DNA of 64,000 bases from Streptomyces fradiae (lineage in GTDB: Bacteria > Actinomycetota > Actinomycetes > Streptomycetales > Streptomycetaceae). A program made the position numbers and the translations under genes. Below the pieces are notes generated by a model. It was not told the origin of the DNA and ran no database searches. It saw only the letters and a program-made list of their open reading frames with translations. Shown here in pieces: positions 17,485-26,377 of this stretch. The stretch lies in NCBI RefSeq assembly GCF_041270065.1, contig NZ_CP065958.1, positions 496,001-560,000 of the forward strand, read 5' to 3'. The first letter of the stretch is position 1. Each line of letters opens with the position of its first letter.

Positions 17485-18846
17485 TCAGGCGTCGACGCGT
17501 ACGGCGGCGGGCGCCTCGTCGGTGACGTCGGCGAGGTCGCGGTGCCGGGTCTCGCGGGCGCAGGCGACCGCGACGACGGTGAGGAGCGCGGCGGCGATCA
17601 CATAGAGGGCGATCGGGGTCGAGCTGTCGTAGTCGTCGAGCAGGGCGACGGCGATGAGCGGGGCCGGGGCGCCGGCGGCGACCGAGGAGAACTGGGCGCC
17701 GATGGAGGCGCCGGAGTAGCGCATCCGGGTCGCGAACATCTCGGCGAAGAAGGCCGCCTGCGGGGCGTACATGGCGCCGTGCAGGATCAGACCGACGGTC
17801 ACGGCGAGCAGCAGGGTGCCGAAGGAGTCCTGGTCGATGAGGGCGAAGAAGGGGAACATCCACAGGCCGACGCCGACGGCCCCGACGAGGTACACCGGCC
17901 GGCGCCCGACGCGGTCGGAGAGCGCCCCCCAGAGCGGGATCACGGCGAAGTGGATCGCGGAGCCGATGAGGACGGCGTTCAGGGCGGTCTGCTTGGAGAG
18001 GCCGACCTGGGTGGTGGCGTAGACGAGGATGAAGGCGGTGATGACGTAGTAGCTGATGTTCTCGGCCATCCGGGCGCCCATGGCGATCAGCACGTCGCGC
18101 CAGTGGTGCCTGAGGACGGCGACCAGCGGCGTCTTCTCGGCCTGCGCGGCGGCGGCCTTGCGCTCCTCGGCGGCGGCGAGCGCGGCCTTGAAGACGGGCG
18201 ACTCGTCGACGGAGAGCCGGATCCACAGGCCGACGACCACGAGCACACCGGACAGCAGGAACGGCACCCGCCAGCCCCACGAGGTGAAGGCGGCGTCCGA
18301 CAGCAGCGCGGTGAGCGCGGACAGCACCCCGGTCGCGAGCAGCTGCCCGGCCGGCGCCCCGGTCTGCGGCCAGGAGGCCCAGAACCCGCGCCGCTTCGCG
18401 TCCCCGTGCTCGGACACGAGCAGCACCGCCCCGCCCCACTCCCCGCCGAGCGCGAACCCCTGGACGAGCCGCAGCACGGTGAGCAGCACGGGCGCGGCGG
18501 ACCCCACGGTCGCGTGGGTCGGCAGCAGACCGATCGCGAACGTCGCCCCGCCCATCATCAGCAGGCTGAGCACCAGCAGCTTCTTCCGCCCGAGCCGGTC
18601 CCCGTAGTGCCCGAACACCAGCGCCCCGAGCGGCCGCGCGGCGAACCCGACCGCGTACGTCAGGAACGAGAGCAGCGTCCCGACCAGCGGATCGGACTCG
18701 GGGAAGAAGAGCTTGTTGAAGACCAGGGCGGCGGCCGACCCGTAGAGGAAGAAGTCGTACCACTCGATGGTCGTGCCGATCAGGCTGGCGGCGACGATGC
18801 GCTTGAGGGAGCCGGGGGGCGTGGGAGCGTGTGTTGCGGCGGCCAT
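17485..18846 (-). CDS. MHS family MFS metabolite:H+ symporter
   Basis: 453 residues from ATG 18846 (GGAAGTGG about 8 bp upstream); an upstream in-frame ATG at 18915 would add 23 atypical residues. It has twelve predicted membrane helices. IEWYDFFLYGSAAALVFNKL in helix 1 and the loop 2-3 motif GHYGDRLGRKKLLV are diagnostic of the metabolite:H+ symporter subfamily (KgtP, ShiA, ProP relatives). These carry carboxylates, shikimate or betaines with protons. No metabolic gene beside it suggests the substrate. It faces the GNAT gene across a 144-bp divergent promoter region with a TGGTG/CACCA inverted repeat, and converges on the VanW-like gene at the shared terminator. Confidence 0.9.
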   Translation of the reverse strand: MAAATHAPTPPGSLKRIVAASLIGTTIEWYDFFLYGSAAALVFNKLFFPESDPLVGTLLSFLTYAVGFAARPLGALVFGHYGDRLGRKKLLVLSLLMMGGATFAIGLLPTHATVGSAAPVLLTVLRLVQGFALGGEWGGAVLLVSEHGDAKRRGFWASWPQTGAPAGQLLATGVLSALTALLSDAAFTSWGWRVPFLLSGVLVVVGLWIRLSVDESPVFKAALAAAEERKAAAAQAEKTPLVAVLRHHWRDVLIAMGARMAENISYYVITAFILVYATTQVGLSKQTALNAVLIGSAIHFAVIPLWGALSDRVGRRPVYLVGAVGVGLWMFPFFALIDQDSFGTLLLAVTVGLILHGAMYAPQAAFFAEMFATRMRYSGASIGAQFSSVAAGAPAPLIAVALLDDYDSSTPIALYVIAAALLTVVAVACARETRHRDLADVTDEAPAAVRVDA

Positions 18847-18924
18847 GTGCACCACTTCCGAGCGGGGTGACGGGGACGTGTTCGTGTCGCCACACCGTAG
18901 AAACGGCCAGGTCACCCGCGTATG

Positions 18925-18937
18925 TGGTGGGACACCA
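18925..18937. promoter_or_regulatory. TGGTG-gga-CACCA inverted repeat in divergent promoter region
   Basis: A perfect 5-3-5 inverted repeat between the MHS transporter (start 18846) and the GNAT gene (start 18991). It lies about 80 bp upstream of the transporter and 54 bp upstream of GNAT, a usual operator distance. No regulator gene is adjacent, so the assignment is tentative. Confidence 0.3.
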
Positions 18938-18977
18938 TAGTTCCGACACGGTCTGTGTCAGGGCCTCCTGCCTCGCG

Positions 18978-18983
18978 TAGGGT
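18978..18983 (+). promoter_or_regulatory. -10-like TAGGGT of probable leaderless transcript
   Basis: TAGGGT ends 7 bp before the ATG at 18991, which places the expected transcription start on or next to the A of the start codon. No Shine-Dalgarno sequence precedes this ATG. A -35 hexamer is not convincing (TGTGTC, 18-bp spacing). Confidence 0.35.
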
Positions 18984-18990
18984 CCCCGGC

Positions 18991-19503
18991 ATGACCGAAC
19001 TTCAGGGCGCTCTCGTCGTCCTCCGCCCCACCACCACCGAGGACGTCCCGGCCCTGGCCGCCATCCGTGCCACGCCCGAGGTGCGGGCGCGGTGGCGGGG
19101 CGGGGAGGATCTCGAGGCGGAGATCGCCGCCGATCTCGAGGACCCGGACAGCCACGCCTTCACCGTCCGCCACGGGCAGCGGATCGTCGGCATGATCCAG
19201 TGGTACGCCGAGGACGATCCGGACTACCGGCACGCCGGCATCGACGTCTTCCTCGATCCCGCGGTGCACGGCGGCGGCCTGGGCACCGACGCCGTACGGA
19301 CCCTGGCCCGCCATCTCGTCGACGACCACGGCCACCACCGGCTGGTCATCGACCCGGCGGCCGACAACGCCGCGGCGATCCGCTGCTACGAGAAGGTCGG
19401 CTTCCGGCCGGTCGGTGTCATGCGACGGTACGAGCGCGGCCCCGACGAGACCTGGCACGACGGCCTGCTGATGGACCTCCTGGCCGAGGAGCTGATCCGC
19501 TGA
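18991..19503 (+). CDS. GNAT family N-acetyltransferase
   Basis: 170 residues. The acetyl-CoA binding fold is clear: LRPTTTEDVPALAAI opens the first strand, GIDVFLDPAVHGGGLGTDAV gives motif A with the pyrophosphate loop (G-G-G-L-G-T), and NAAAIRCYEKVGFRPVGVMR gives motif B. The C-terminal TWHDGLLMDLLAEELI resembles aminoglycoside 6'-acetyltransferase (AAC(6')-Ib-like) relatives, which makes small-amine acetylation possible, but resistance cannot be claimed from sequence alone. It probably has a leaderless mRNA. Its 3' end lies 9 bp from the convergent GH65 gene. Confidence 0.88.
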   Translation: MTELQGALVVLRPTTTEDVPALAAIRATPEVRARWRGGEDLEAEIAADLEDPDSHAFTVRHGQRIVGMIQWYAEDDPDYRHAGIDVFLDPAVHGGGLGTDAVRTLARHLVDDHGHHRLVIDPAADNAAAIRCYEKVGFRPVGVMRRYERGPDETWHDGLLMDLLAEELIR

Positions 19504-19512
19504 TCCGGGACC

Positions 19513-21903
19513 TCAGAGGCGGAACCAGCGCTCCTCCCCCGGCGGGACGGTGAACCGCCGTTCTCCCGGCAGGACGACGGTGAGCGGCGCCGCCGGCCCG
19601 GCCGGGACCCGTACGGCGAGCCGCCCGGGCAGCACCCGTACCCGTACGCCGTGATGACCGCCGGCGCACAGGGTGAAGGCGAACCGCGGGAGCTCCCGCA
19701 GGGCCACCGGCGCGACCCGGAGGCCTTCCGGGCCCGCTTCGAGGCCGGTGATCCCGCGCTCGACGAGGTCGATGGTGCCCGCCATCGCCCCGAGGTGGAT
19801 GCCCTCGCCGGTGGTGCCGCCCTGGACGTCGGCCACGTCGCCGAGGAGCGCCTCCTCGCAGTACCGCCAGGCGTCGGCGCCCTGGAGGCGGGCGAGCACC
19901 CAGCCGTGGACCAGGCTGCTGAGCGTCGATCCGTGGCTGGTGCGGGCGAGGTAGTAGTCGACGGTCGCGCGCCACACCTCGTCGTCCATGCGGTAGCCGA
20001 GCCGGGCGAAGAGGCCGCTCAGCTCCTCGGGCCGGAAGAGGTGGCCGAGCATCAGGGTGTCGGCCTGCTTCGAGGCCTGGTAGCGGTTGACCGTGTCGTC
20101 CTCCGCCTCCAGGATCCGGTCGAGCCGGCGGATGTCGCCGTACCGGGCGCGGTAGGCGTCCCAGTCGAGCTCCGCCAGCTGCCCGTATCCCTCGAACTGG
20201 CTCACCACCCCGCGGTGGAACGGCAGGTACAGCCGGCGCGAGACGTCCTGCCAGCGGTCGAGCTCGGCGTCGTCGAGGGCCAGTCGCTCGCGCAGTTCCG
20301 AGCGCCGGGCGGCGGGCAGTCGGTCGAGGAGGTCGAGTCCCCGGGCGAGCACCCAGGCGGCGGTCGCGTTGGTGTAGGCGTTGTCGTCGATGCCCGGGGC
20401 CGGGGCGCCCGGGTAGGCGTCGTGGTACTCGTCCGGGCCGATCACCCCGCGGATCCGGTAGCGGCCGAGGGCCGGGTCGAGGGCGGCCGCGCCCGACCAG
20501 TACCGGGCGACCTCGAGCAGCATCTCGGCCCCCGCCGCGTGCAGGAAGCCGAGGTCGCCGGTGGTGCGGGCGTAGCGCCACACGTTGTACGCGACGGCCG
20601 AGCCCACATGCCGCTGGAGCCGGGTGTGGTCGGGCAGCCAGCGGCCCGAGCGGGGGTTGAGGTGCAGTTCCTGGGTCTCCTCGCGGCCCGAACTCGCGCT
20701 CTGCCACGGGTACATGGCCCCGGTCGCGCCGGCCTGGCGGGCCGCCTCGCGGGCGGCCGGGAGCCGGCGGTGCCGGTACATCAGCAGGGACCGGGCGACC
20801 TCGGGGAAATGCAGGTCCAGATAGGGCTGCACGAACAGCTCGTCCCAGAAGACGTGCCCACGGTAGGCCTCGCCGTGCAGACCACGTGCCGGCACGCCCA
20901 CGTCGAGGTCCGCGGTGTGCGGGGAGAGCGTCTGCAGGAGGTGGAAGAGGTGCAGCCGGAGGATGCGGCCCGCCTCCCCGGGGACGTCCAACTCTCCCCG
21001 CTGCCACAGCCCTTGCCAGGCCGCCCGGTGGGCCGAGACCAGTCGGGGGAAGGACGGGGCGCGGGCCGCGTCGGCGCAGGCGGCCGCGCGGGGCTCGACG
21101 GCGGGCCGGTCCCGCGACGTGCGCAGGGCCAGGGTCTTCACGAGGCTCGCCGCACGGCGGTGGCCGACGGGCAGGAGGACCGTCTGGACGGTTCCGGTCC
21201 GGGTGGCCGTCTCGCGGACCGGGCGGTCGGGGCGGGTGACGGTGCGGACGGCCAGCGCGATCCCGCGGCCCGGGTCGGTGGTGCGGCAGGTGAGCCAGGC
21301 GACCCCGCCGGGCTCGAAGCCGGTCCGGTGATCGAGGAGGTGGCGCCCCTCCAGGTGCCGGTAGCGCGCCACGCCGGCGTTCGTGACCGCGCCGTCGAGG
21401 ACGGACTCGGCCTCGACGGCGCCGGTCCAGCCGTAGGCGCGGAACACCGTGCGCTGGGCCGCGAGCCAGGGTTCTCCCATGTGCACGATCCGCCGGTGGC
21501 CGACCCGCAGTCCGCGCCCGTCGCCGTCCTCGAAGTACAGGCTGCGGGTGAGCACTCCCGCCCGCAGGTCGAGGAGGACGTCGTAGTGGCGCAGCTCCTC
21601 GGAGTCGGGCGTCAGCCAGTCGCCGGGCGGTCCTCCGTCCGGCAGGCAGCGGTAGCGCAGCCGCGTCCAGTCGGGCAGGTTGACGAGGTCCTCGTTCTCG
21701 ATCCGCTCCCCCGCGACGGCCGAGGAGCGCCGGTCGTAGCAGCCGGCCAGATAGGTGCCGGGGTAGTGGGTGGCGCCGGCCGGGCACTCGGGTGCCGAAC
21801 CCCGGGTGGCGAAGCGGCCGTTGCCCAGCGTGCAGAGCGCCTCGACGAGCCGCTCGCGCTCCGGTTCGTACCGGTCGTAGCGCAGGGTCCAGGGGGCGGT
21901 CAC
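19513..21903 (-). CDS. GH65 family disaccharide phosphorylase
   Basis: 796 residues from GTG 21903, overlapping the upstream HAD gene by 4 bp. Layout is N-terminal beta-sandwich (residues 1-~270), a helical linker, the (alpha/alpha)6 barrel with GVIGPDEYHDAYP placing the catalytic acid at Glu492, then phosphate-loop sequence YQASKQADTLML and a C-terminal beta domain. SHGSTLSSLVHGWVLAR is a further family hallmark. GH65 enzymes phosphorolyse trehalose, maltose, kojibiose or nigerose to beta-glucose 1-phosphate and glucose. The adjacent beta-phosphoglucomutase-like gene would convert that product to glucose 6-phosphate, so the pair is a complete short pathway (comparable to Rv3400/Rv3401). Which disaccharide is used is not determinable here. 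Confidence 0.9.
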   Translation of the reverse strand: MTAPWTLRYDRYEPERERLVEALCTLGNGRFATRGSAPECPAGATHYPGTYLAGCYDRRSSAVAGERIENEDLVNLPDWTRLRYRCLPDGGPPGDWLTPDSEELRHYDVLLDLRAGVLTRSLYFEDGDGRGLRVGHRRIVHMGEPWLAAQRTVFRAYGWTGAVEAESVLDGAVTNAGVARYRHLEGRHLLDHRTGFEPGGVAWLTCRTTDPGRGIALAVRTVTRPDRPVRETATRTGTVQTVLLPVGHRRAASLVKTLALRTSRDRPAVEPRAAACADAARAPSFPRLVSAHRAAWQGLWQRGELDVPGEAGRILRLHLFHLLQTLSPHTADLDVGVPARGLHGEAYRGHVFWDELFVQPYLDLHFPEVARSLLMYRHRRLPAAREAARQAGATGAMYPWQSASSGREETQELHLNPRSGRWLPDHTRLQRHVGSAVAYNVWRYARTTGDLGFLHAAGAEMLLEVARYWSGAAALDPALGRYRIRGVIGPDEYHDAYPGAPAPGIDDNAYTNATAAWVLARGLDLLDRLPAARRSELRERLALDDAELDRWQDVSRRLYLPFHRGVVSQFEGYGQLAELDWDAYRARYGDIRRLDRILEAEDDTVNRYQASKQADTLMLGHLFRPEELSGLFARLGYRMDDEVWRATVDYYLARTSHGSTLSSLVHGWVLARLQGADAWRYCEEALLGDVADVQGGTTGEGIHLGAMAGTIDLVERGITGLEAGPEGLRVAPVALRELPRFAFTLCAGGHHGVRVRVLPGRLAVRVPAGPAAPLTVVLPGERRFTVPPGEERWFRL

Positions 21904-22673
21904 GCCCGCTCGCCCCAGACGCCCCGGACAAGCAGCGTCAGATCGGCGACCGTGAGGTCGGCGCCCTGCTCGCGCAGCGGGCCGGTCATCCGCCCGTCCG
22001 GTGTGCGGTCGAGACCGACGACGAGGCCGAACCTGCCCCGGCGCGCCGCCCGTACTCCGGCGAGCGCGTCCTCGACCACCGCGGCGTCCGCCGGGCGGCT
22101 CCCGAGGAGGGCGGCGGCGTGCAGGAACAGGGCGGGGTCCGGCTTTCCGGCCAGGCCGAGCGCGGCCGCGGCCGCGCCGTCCACGATGACGGGGAGCAGC
22201 CCGGCGAGGCCGGAGGCCTTGAGCAGTTCCCGGGCGTGCCGGGAGGCCGACACGGCGGCGCACGGCACCCGGGCGGCGCGCAGCGCGTCGAGGGCGGGCG
22301 CCGCGTCCGGGAAGACCGGCACGCCCTGCGCGCCGACCAGGTCCCGGAACGCCCGTTCCTTCCGCGCGGCGATCGCCCAGACCGTGTCGCAGCCGGGCGG
22401 GTCGTCCGGTGTTCCCGCGGGCAGGTCGAGGCCCCGCGCGGTCAGGAGGGCCGCCGCCCCGTCGTACCGGGACCGTCCGTCGACGAACCGGCGGTACTCG
22501 CCTTCGGAGTCGAAGGGCGGCTGTCGGTCGCCGTCGCGGGCGCGGGCGGACAGACAGGGGTCGAAGGCGGCCTTCCAGGCGGCCGCGTGGACCCGGGCCG
22601 AGTCGAGCAGCACCCCGTCCGTGTCGAACACGACGGCGCGCGGCGGCGGCGAGGCGGGCGCGGGTCCGCTCAC
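21900..22673 (-). CDS. HAD family beta-phosphoglucomutase-like enzyme
   Basis: 257 residues from GTG 22673, which has GGGGTGA 5 bp upstream; a further upstream in-frame ATG at 22739 lacks this. HAD motif I is VVFDTDGVLLDS, with a Thr in place of the usual Met between the two Asp residues. Motif II is AAVSASRHA, motif III is GKPDPALFLHAAALLG, motif IV is AAVVEDALAGVRAA. The cap domain (PPFDSEGEYRRFVDGRSRYDG) matches Rv3400-type proteins that accompany GH65 phosphorylases. Expected reaction: beta-glucose 1-phosphate to glucose 6-phosphate in the cytosol. It ends within the GH65 start (GTGA). Confidence 0.88.
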   Translation of the reverse strand: MSGPAPASPPPRAVVFDTDGVLLDSARVHAAAWKAAFDPCLSARARDGDRQPPFDSEGEYRRFVDGRSRYDGAAALLTARGLDLPAGTPDDPPGCDTVWAIAARKERAFRDLVGAQGVPVFPDAAPALDALRAARVPCAAVSASRHARELLKASGLAGLLPVIVDGAAAAALGLAGKPDPALFLHAAALLGSRPADAAVVEDALAGVRAARRGRFGLVVGLDRTPDGRMTGPLREQGADLTVADLTLLVRGVWGERA

Positions 22674-22766
22674 GATGTCACCCCGGATCCTGGTCGACAG
22701 CCCTCTCCTCCAGGGTTTCGCGAACCGGCGGCGCCGCAACCGGGAGCGCCGCCGGTTCCGCCCGGC

Positions 22767-24848
22767 TCAGTCGGTGGGCGGCGGGCCGACGCGGGCGACG
22801 AGGAGGGCGATGTCGTCGTCCGCGGAGGCCGGCACGAGATGGGTGAGCAGCCGGTCGCAGAGGGCGGTCAGGGACGGGACGGGCTCGGCGAGCAGCTCGG
22901 TCAGTTCGCCGAGGCGCGCCTCGATGTCGCTGTTGCGGGCCTCGACGAGTCCGTCGGTGTACAGGACGAGCAGGCTGCCGGGCGGCAGGGTGACGTCGGT
23001 GGTCGTGAAGGGGACGCCGCCGACGCCCAGCGGCAGGCCCGGCGGCACGTCGAGCAGCCGGACGGCGCCGTCGGGCGAGACGGTCGCGGGCGGCGGGTGC
23101 CCGGCGCGGGTGATGCGGCAGTGGCCGGTGGCCGGGTCGACCACGAGGCACAGGAAGGTCGCGATCATCGGCTCGGCGAGATCGTGCAGGGCGGCCTCCA
23201 GCTGGTAGAGGAGCTCCTCGGGGGACAGGTCGAGCCGGGCGAGCGCCCGTACGCTCGCGGCGAGCCGTCCCATCACCGCCGCGGCCGCGGTGCCGTGGCC
23301 CATCACGTCGCCGATGACGAGGGCGGCTCGGCCGCCTTCCAGGGCGATGACGTCGTACCAGTCGCCGCCGACCTCGTTCACGTCGCTCGCGGGCAGATAG
23401 CGGTGGGCGACCTCGATCCCCGGCGGCGGGGTGATGTGCTGGGGCAGCATGCTGCGCTGCAGGACGGCGGCGGTGTCGTGTTCCCGGCTGTAGAGGCGCG
23501 CGTTGTCGACGCAGACGGCGGCGCGGGCCGCCAGTTCGCCGGCCAGGTCGACCTCGTCCTCGGTGAAGGGGCCGACCGGCCGGGTCCGGTAGAAGGTGGC
23601 GAGGCCGAGGACCACCCCGCGGGCGAGCAGCGGGGTCATCATGAACGAGTGCACGCCCCGCCGCAGCAGCTCCGCGGGCCTGGCGGAGTGGCCGGCCGCC
23701 GGGGCGACGGCCGTGTCGTCGAACACGGGGACCACGAAGGGGCGGCGCGCGCCGAGGACCCGGGTGTACGGCGCGTTGGCGGGAAAGGTGAGGGTGCGCC
23801 CCAGCGGGGCGAGGACGTCGGTGACGGGTGATCCGGCCAGCGGCGCCTTGGCCAGCCGGCGCAGCGTGGCGCCGCCGACCAGGCCGGCTCCGACCTCGCC
23901 CCCGTTGACCACGGTCTCCAGGACGTCGACGGTGACCGCGTCCGCGAGATCGGGAACGGCGACGTCGGCGAGTTCCTGCGCGGTGCGTTCCAGGTCCAGG
24001 CTGGTGCCGATCTTGAGGGTGGCCTCGTTGACCAGGGCGAGGTGGCGCCGGCCGGCGTCTGCCTCGAGCTGGGCCTGCTGCTGCGCGGTGATGTCGATGA
24101 GGGTGGCGGCGACCCCGATCGGGCGTCCGTCGGCGTCCTCGAGGCGGACGTAGGAGCCCGACCACACATGGTCGTGGTCCGGGTCGGCCGGGGTGCGGCC
24201 GGTGCGGCGGGAGTCCAGGACGGGTCGCCCCTCGTCCAGGGCCCGGCGCATGGCACGCTCCATGTCGGTGGCGTTGACGTCGGGCAGGATCTCGACCAGC
24301 CGGCGTCCGATGTGCGCGGCCTGCGAGAGGCCGTTCATGGCCTCCAGGGCCGGGTTGACGCGGAGGAAGCGCAGCTGGGTGTCCAGGACCGCGATGCCGA
24401 CCGGGGACCGGGAGAACAGCCCGTCCCACACGGCCGAAGAGCCGCGGATGTGCCGTGCCGCCTCCGCCTCGGCGGCGAACACGAGCACGGTTGTCCCGCC
24501 CCGGTGCCGGGCCGGGACCGGGCACGCCCAGATCTCCAGGTCCAGCGGGTGCCCCTCCTTGTGCCAGGCGGTCACCACGCCCATGACCCCGCGCCCGGTG
24601 GCCGCGCCCTCCCACAGCGACCGGCCGAGGCTGCGGTCCGCGCCGGGGTGGAGCAGGTCGGCGATGTGCCGTCCGAGCACCTCGTGGGGGGTGTAGCCGA
24701 GCAGGTCCTCCGCCGCGTGGTCCCAGCGGACGATGGCCCCGTCGGCGCCGGTGGCCACCACGGCGACGGGCAGGGCCCCCAGCCAGCCGCCCGCGTCCCG
24801 GGCCGCGCTGGTGGTCACTTCCTCAAAGGGCACCTCGTGCATCGCCAC
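22767..24848 (-). CDS. PAS-PAS-GAF-PP2C serine phosphatase (SpoIIE/RsbU-like)
   Basis: 693 residues if started at GTG 24848 (GGGGA 6 bp upstream); an ATG two codons later (24842) is equally possible. The frame is open to 25001, but those codons have weak third-position GC bias. Domains in order: PAS (about 15-130, VAVVATGADGAIVRWDHAAE), second PAS (about 145-260, GIAVLDTQLRFLRVNPALEA), GAF (about 285-450) and PP2C-type phosphatase (about 465-690) with EVGGDWYDVIALEGGRAALV and GDVMGHGTAAAAVM supplying the metal-binding Asp residues. Such proteins dephosphorylate anti-sigma-factor antagonists in response to sensed ligands or redox state. No partner switch genes are adjacent. It is expressed divergently from the alginate lyase gene. 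Confidence 0.9.
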   Translation of the reverse strand: MAMHEVPFEEVTTSAARDAGGWLGALPVAVVATGADGAIVRWDHAAEDLLGYTPHEVLGRHIADLLHPGADRSLGRSLWEGAATGRGVMGVVTAWHKEGHPLDLEIWACPVPARHRGGTTVLVFAAEAEAARHIRGSSAVWDGLFSRSPVGIAVLDTQLRFLRVNPALEAMNGLSQAAHIGRRLVEILPDVNATDMERAMRRALDEGRPVLDSRRTGRTPADPDHDHVWSGSYVRLEDADGRPIGVAATLIDITAQQQAQLEADAGRRHLALVNEATLKIGTSLDLERTAQELADVAVPDLADAVTVDVLETVVNGGEVGAGLVGGATLRRLAKAPLAGSPVTDVLAPLGRTLTFPANAPYTRVLGARRPFVVPVFDDTAVAPAAGHSARPAELLRRGVHSFMMTPLLARGVVLGLATFYRTRPVGPFTEDEVDLAGELAARAAVCVDNARLYSREHDTAAVLQRSMLPQHITPPPGIEVAHRYLPASDVNEVGGDWYDVIALEGGRAALVIGDVMGHGTAAAAVMGRLAASVRALARLDLSPEELLYQLEAALHDLAEPMIATFLCLVVDPATGHCRITRAGHPPPATVSPDGAVRLLDVPPGLPLGVGGVPFTTTDVTLPPGSLLVLYTDGLVEARNSDIEARLGELTELLAEPVPSLTALCDRLLTHLVPASADDDIALLVARVGPPPTD

Positions 24849-25014
24849 CCGAATTCCCCGTACCTGGGGGCCCTGGGCGCCCGGGGACGGCTGCCGTTCC
24901 TCCCAGTATGGCCGCGCGGCGCCGGGTTCGCCGCGCGGCCGGGGCGGGGCGGCGGCGCCGCCGTCGAGGGCGGCGAGCACGTGGTGGCATGCCCCGGACA
25001 TTCCTCAAACGGCG

Positions 25015-25048
25015 CACGGACCTTCCTTGAGCGACTCACGGACCTTCC
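25015..25048 (+). repeat. Two direct repeats CACGGACCTTCC with 22-bp period
   Basis: Identical 12-mers start at 25015 and 25037, exactly 22 bp apart, about two helical turns. They lie 104-137 bp upstream of the alginate lyase start and could be tandem activator sites. Confidence 0.45.
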
Positions 25049-25066
25049 CTCACACCTTGACGCACA

Positions 25067-25082
25067 TCTGGTCCAGACCTAT
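25067..25082. promoter_or_regulatory. DasR (dre)-like operator
   Basis: TCTGGTCCAGACCTAT contains a perfect TCTGG-T-CCAGA inverted repeat and matches the remembered dre consensus ACTGGTCTAGACCACT at 12 of 16 positions. It lies 70 bp upstream of the alginate lyase ATG. GntR/HutC-type regulators such as DasR bind this class of site. No such regulator gene is in the window, so control would be in trans. Confidence 0.4.
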
Positions 25083-25151
25083 GGTCCGCTCAACGCGCTT
25101 GTTCATCACGGCAGTTGACGTTCACATACGAGAACGGAAGGTCCCCCCACC

Positions 25152-26330
25152 ATGCGCAGAACCGGACTCCTCGCGGCTGCCGCCGCCCTCGTCGCCGGTG
25201 CCCTCGTCTGGCCGACCGCCCACCGGGCCGCGGCGGCCCCCGCCGTCTTCACCCACCCCGGAGTCACCGTCTCCCGGGGCCAGTTGGACTTCGCCCGGAC
25301 CAAGGTGCTGGCCGGCGCCCAGCCCTGGAAGGGCGCGTACGACCAGATGATGGCGAGCAGGTACGCCGACCCGAACCGCACCCCGAAGCCCCGCGCGGTC
25401 GTGGAGTGCGGTTCGTACTCCAACCCCAACTACGGCTGCACCGACGAGCGCGAGGACGCGATCGCCGCGTACACCAACGCCCTCGCCTGGTACGTCACCC
25501 GGGACGCGCGCTACGCGCAGAAGTCCATCCAGCTGATGGACGCCTGGTCCGGCGTCATCACGGACCACACCAACAGCAACGCCCCGCTCCAGACGGGCTG
25601 GGCCGGCTCGTCCTGGCCGAAGGCCGCCGAGATCATCAAGTACACGTACACCGGCGGCTGGCCGAACTCCGGCCGCTTCGCGACGATGCTCCGCAACGTC
25701 TATCTGCCGGAGATCATCAACGGCTCGAACTCCAACGGGAACTGGGAGCTGTCGATGATGGAGGCCGCCGTCGGCATCTCCGTCTTCCTGGAGGACCGGG
25801 CGTCGTACGACAAGGCCATGGCGAAGTTCCGCACGCGCACCGCCGCCTACGTCTACCTCGCCTCCGACGGCGCGCTGCCGAAGACCGTGCCGAGCCAGAA
25901 CCTCGACACCCGCGACAAGATCGTCAAGTACTGGCAGGGCCAGTCGACCTTCGTCACCGGCCTCACCCAGGAGACCTGCCGCGACTTCACGCACACCGGC
26001 TACGGCATCTCCGCCATCTCGCACGTCGCCGAGACCAGCCGGATCCAGGGCCAGGACCTGTACGGCACGGACGTCGGCGAGCGGCTGCGCCAGGCGCTCG
26101 GCTTCCAGTCCAAGTACGAGCTCGGCACGGCCGCGCCCAGCTGGCTGTGCGGCGGCACCCTGCACCTGGGGCTCGGCCCCGTCACCGAGGTCGGCTACAA
26201 CGCCCTGCACAACCGCCGCGGCGTCGCCATGACCAACACCGGGGCGCTGACCGAGCGCAACCGCCCGGCCGGCAGCAACAACCTCTTCGTCGCCTGGGAG
26301 ACCCTCACCCACGGGGACAACCCCGCCTGA
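25152..26330 (+). CDS. Secreted alginate lyase family protein
   Basis: 392 residues from ATG 25152. A signal peptide covers about residues 1-28 (MRRTGLLAAAAALVAGALV, cleavage after a run of Ala). The mature protein is an alpha/alpha toroid of the alginate_lyase (PL5-like, PF05426) family: PGVTVSRGQLDFARTKVLAG, NALAWYVTRDARYAQKSIQL and QTGWAGSSWPKAAEIIKYTY are characteristic, as are NWELSMMEAAVGISVFLEDR and RDFTHTGYGISAISHVAET near the active-site His. Members cut uronate polymers by beta-elimination, but many Streptomyces homologues are uncharacterised, so alginate itself is not assured. A dre-like palindrome and paired direct repeats precede it. It opens the secreted-enzyme region and converges on the ROK gene. 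Confidence 0.85.
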   Translation: MRRTGLLAAAAALVAGALVWPTAHRAAAAPAVFTHPGVTVSRGQLDFARTKVLAGAQPWKGAYDQMMASRYADPNRTPKPRAVVECGSYSNPNYGCTDEREDAIAAYTNALAWYVTRDARYAQKSIQLMDAWSGVITDHTNSNAPLQTGWAGSSWPKAAEIIKYTYTGGWPNSGRFATMLRNVYLPEIINGSNSNGNWELSMMEAAVGISVFLEDRASYDKAMAKFRTRTAAYVYLASDGALPKTVPSQNLDTRDKIVKYWQGQSTFVTGLTQETCRDFTHTGYGISAISHVAETSRIQGQDLYGTDVGERLRQALGFQSKYELGTAAPSWLCGGTLHLGLGPVTEVGYNALHNRRGVAMTNTGALTERNRPAGSNNLFVAWETLTHGDNPA

Positions 26331-26347
26331 GCCCCGGGTGCGCCCCA

Positions 26348-26377
26348 AGCCCGGTCAAGCCCGGTCGGGCCCGGTCA
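26348..26377. repeat. Three tandem 10-bp repeats (RGCCCGGTCR)
   Basis: AGCCCGGTCA, AGCCCGGTCG and GGCCCGGTCA follow each other at 26348-26377 between the convergent alginate lyase and ROK genes; the last copy contains the ROK stop codon. No terminator hairpin is evident here. Confidence 0.6.

Larger units (their letters stand above)
24849..25151. other. Intergenic region between the PP2C phosphatase and alginate lyase genes
   Basis: This 303-bp gap carries no convincing gene; its left half is GC-rich leader of the phosphatase gene. The right half is relatively A/T-rich and holds a 12-bp direct repeat and a DasR-site-like palindrome (separate entries), followed by GGAAGG about 10 bp before the alginate lyase ATG. 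Confidence 0.6.

Noticed and set aside
18991..19503. GNAT gene called as aminoglycoside 6'-acetyltransferase resistance gene
   Set aside because: The similarity is to the general AAC(6')/GNAT fold only; no resistance context is present.
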